Assembly: GCA_003520285.1 (NCBI GenBank)
Contig: DOVB01000082.1
Location: forward strand, 1 to 6,353
DNA: 6,353 nucleotides
DNA from: Halieaceae bacterium
GTDB taxonomy: Bacteria > Pseudomonadota > Gammaproteobacteria > Pseudomonadales > Halieaceae
Direction of reading: 5' to 3'
Positions 5,749-6,353 of the stretch are shown here, piece by piece. Under the pieces are notes generated by a model. That model saw nothing but the letters and a program-made list of their open reading frames with translations, had not been told where the DNA came from and searched no databases. A program made the translations under genes and the position numbers. Each line of letters starts with the position of its first letter. The first letter of the stretch is position 1.

Positions 5749-6353
5749 ATGCCCTATAAGGTATTAACAAAAAACGCCATCTCAGTGAAAGGTTTAGATC
5801 GACTTCCTCGACCCGAGTACGAAGTCGCCAGTGAGTTCACTGCGCCAGACGCAATTCTACTGCGCAGCTACAAGCTTCAGGAAGATGATATCGCGTCTTC
5901 CGTACTTGCGATCGGTCGAGCAGGGGCAGGTACCAATAATATTCCAGTTGATATCTGCTCGAGGCGTGGCATTCCTGTCTTTAACTCCCCCGGTGCCAAT
6001 GCGAACGCAGTGAAGGAGCTAGTCGCTACGGCACTCTTACTAGGATCTCGAGGCATTATTGCGGGTGTTAATTGGGTCGATACACTCACAGATCACCAGG
6101 ATAAGGCGGCTTTGAACGCGCTGTTGGAGGCGGAGAAGAAACGCTTTAAAGGAACCGAGGTTGCTGGCAAAACACTAGGTGTAGTGGGTCTTGGAGCGAT
6201 CGGTTCGTTGGTGGCTGACATGGCGTTGCAACTGGGTATGCGAGTGATCGGTTACGATCCAGCACTGTCGGTAGAAGCAGCGTGGCGTTTAAGTAGCCAA
6301 GTTGAGAAAGCGGATGCACTCGCGTCTTTATTCGCGCGGAGTGACTTCATTAC
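5749..6353 (+). CDS. serA: D-3-phosphoglycerate dehydrogenase-like protein, compact type (5' part, runs off the window)
   Basis: The first 201 residues of an NAD-dependent 2-hydroxyacid dehydrogenase are present. The closest family I recognise is the compact phosphoglycerate dehydrogenase, which oxidises 3-phosphoglycerate to 3-phosphohydroxypyruvate in the first step of serine synthesis in the cytoplasm. The N-terminus reads MPYKVLTKNAISVKGLDRLP and is followed by the family blocks LAIGRAGAGTNNIP at 53-66 and FNSPGANANAVKE at 78-90. The Rossmann motif GLGAIG is at 147-152, and D170 ends the second strand and should hold the NAD ribose. The catalytic Arg, Glu and His and any ACT domain lie beyond the edge. 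ATG 5749 is preceded by AAGGA at 5734-5738, 10 nt away. The gap to ppiD is 65 bp with no terminator, so co-transcription is possible. E. coli serA is longer at the N-terminus and differs in sequence. Another 2-hydroxyacid dehydrogenase specificity cannot be fully excluded from this fragment. Confidence 0.85.
   Translation, partial: MPYKVLTKNAISVKGLDRLPRPEYEVASEFTAPDAILLRSYKLQEDDIASSVLAIGRAGAGTNNIPVDICSRRGIPVFNSPGANANAVKELVATALLLGSRGIIAGVNWVDTLTDHQDKAALNALLEAEKKRFKGTEVAGKTLGVVGLGAIGSLVADMALQLGMRVIGYDPALSVEAAWRLSSQVEKADALASLFARSDFI

Noticed and set aside
1..6353. Mobile elements, CRISPR arrays, prophage or defence genes
   Set aside because: No transposase, integrase, spaced repeat series, target-site duplication or change in coding style was seen. 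Every long stretch is explained by conserved housekeeping genes in their usual order.

Overview
The window reads as an ordinary, tightly packed chromosomal segment of a gammaproteobacterium. All five genes lie on the + strand in the order clpX (3' part), lon, hupB, ppiD, serA-type dehydrogenase (5' part). The clpX-lon-hupB-ppiD block is the classic protein quality-control neighbourhood of Gammaproteobacteria such as Escherichia and Pseudomonas. The following gene encodes what looks like the compact 3-phosphoglycerate dehydrogenase type instead of the E. coli-type neighbours. My best guess is a free-living, possibly marine, gammaproteobacterium, but genus cannot be settled by reading alone.

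Layout. Positions 1-708 hold the C-terminal 235 residues of ClpX, the unfoldase of ClpXP. Positions 709-780 are a compact control region. It holds an 8-bp inverted repeat just after the clpX double stop and an excellent heat-shock (sigma-32) promoter match, CTTGCAA-N14-CCCCATCT. The -35 of this promoter sits in the loop of the inverted repeat. Positions 781-3192 encode a full-length Lon protease with all AAA+ and Ser-Lys catalytic residues. Positions 3193-3407 are a 215-bp gap with a good sigma-70 promoter (TTGACC-N16-TATACA), a long imperfect hairpin and a possible second promoter, so hupB probably has a structured leader of about 170 nt. Positions 3408-3683 encode a 91-residue HU protein starting at GTG. 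A strong intrinsic terminator at 3759-3784 closes the hupB transcript. Positions 3806-5683 encode PpiD, a membrane-anchored periplasmic chaperone whose parvulin domain keeps the residues expected of an active prolyl isomerase. From 5749 the window runs into a D-3-phosphoglycerate dehydrogenase-like gene that is cut off at the right edge.

How the genes fit together. ClpX and Lon are the cytoplasmic ATP-dependent proteolysis arm, and PpiD is the periplasmic folding arm at the Sec translocon exit. HU is a nucleoid protein known to be a Lon substrate in E. coli. The sequence supports separate transcription units: clpX with possible read-through into lon, lon also from its own heat-shock promoter, hupB from its own promoters with its own terminator, and ppiD possibly running into the serine-biosynthesis gene with no visible terminator between them.

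I found no mobile element, CRISPR array, RNA gene or unknown gene cluster. I do not see an undescribed system here. The points worth a second look are regulatory (the lon and hupB upstream regions) and the apparently intact parvulin active site of PpiD.
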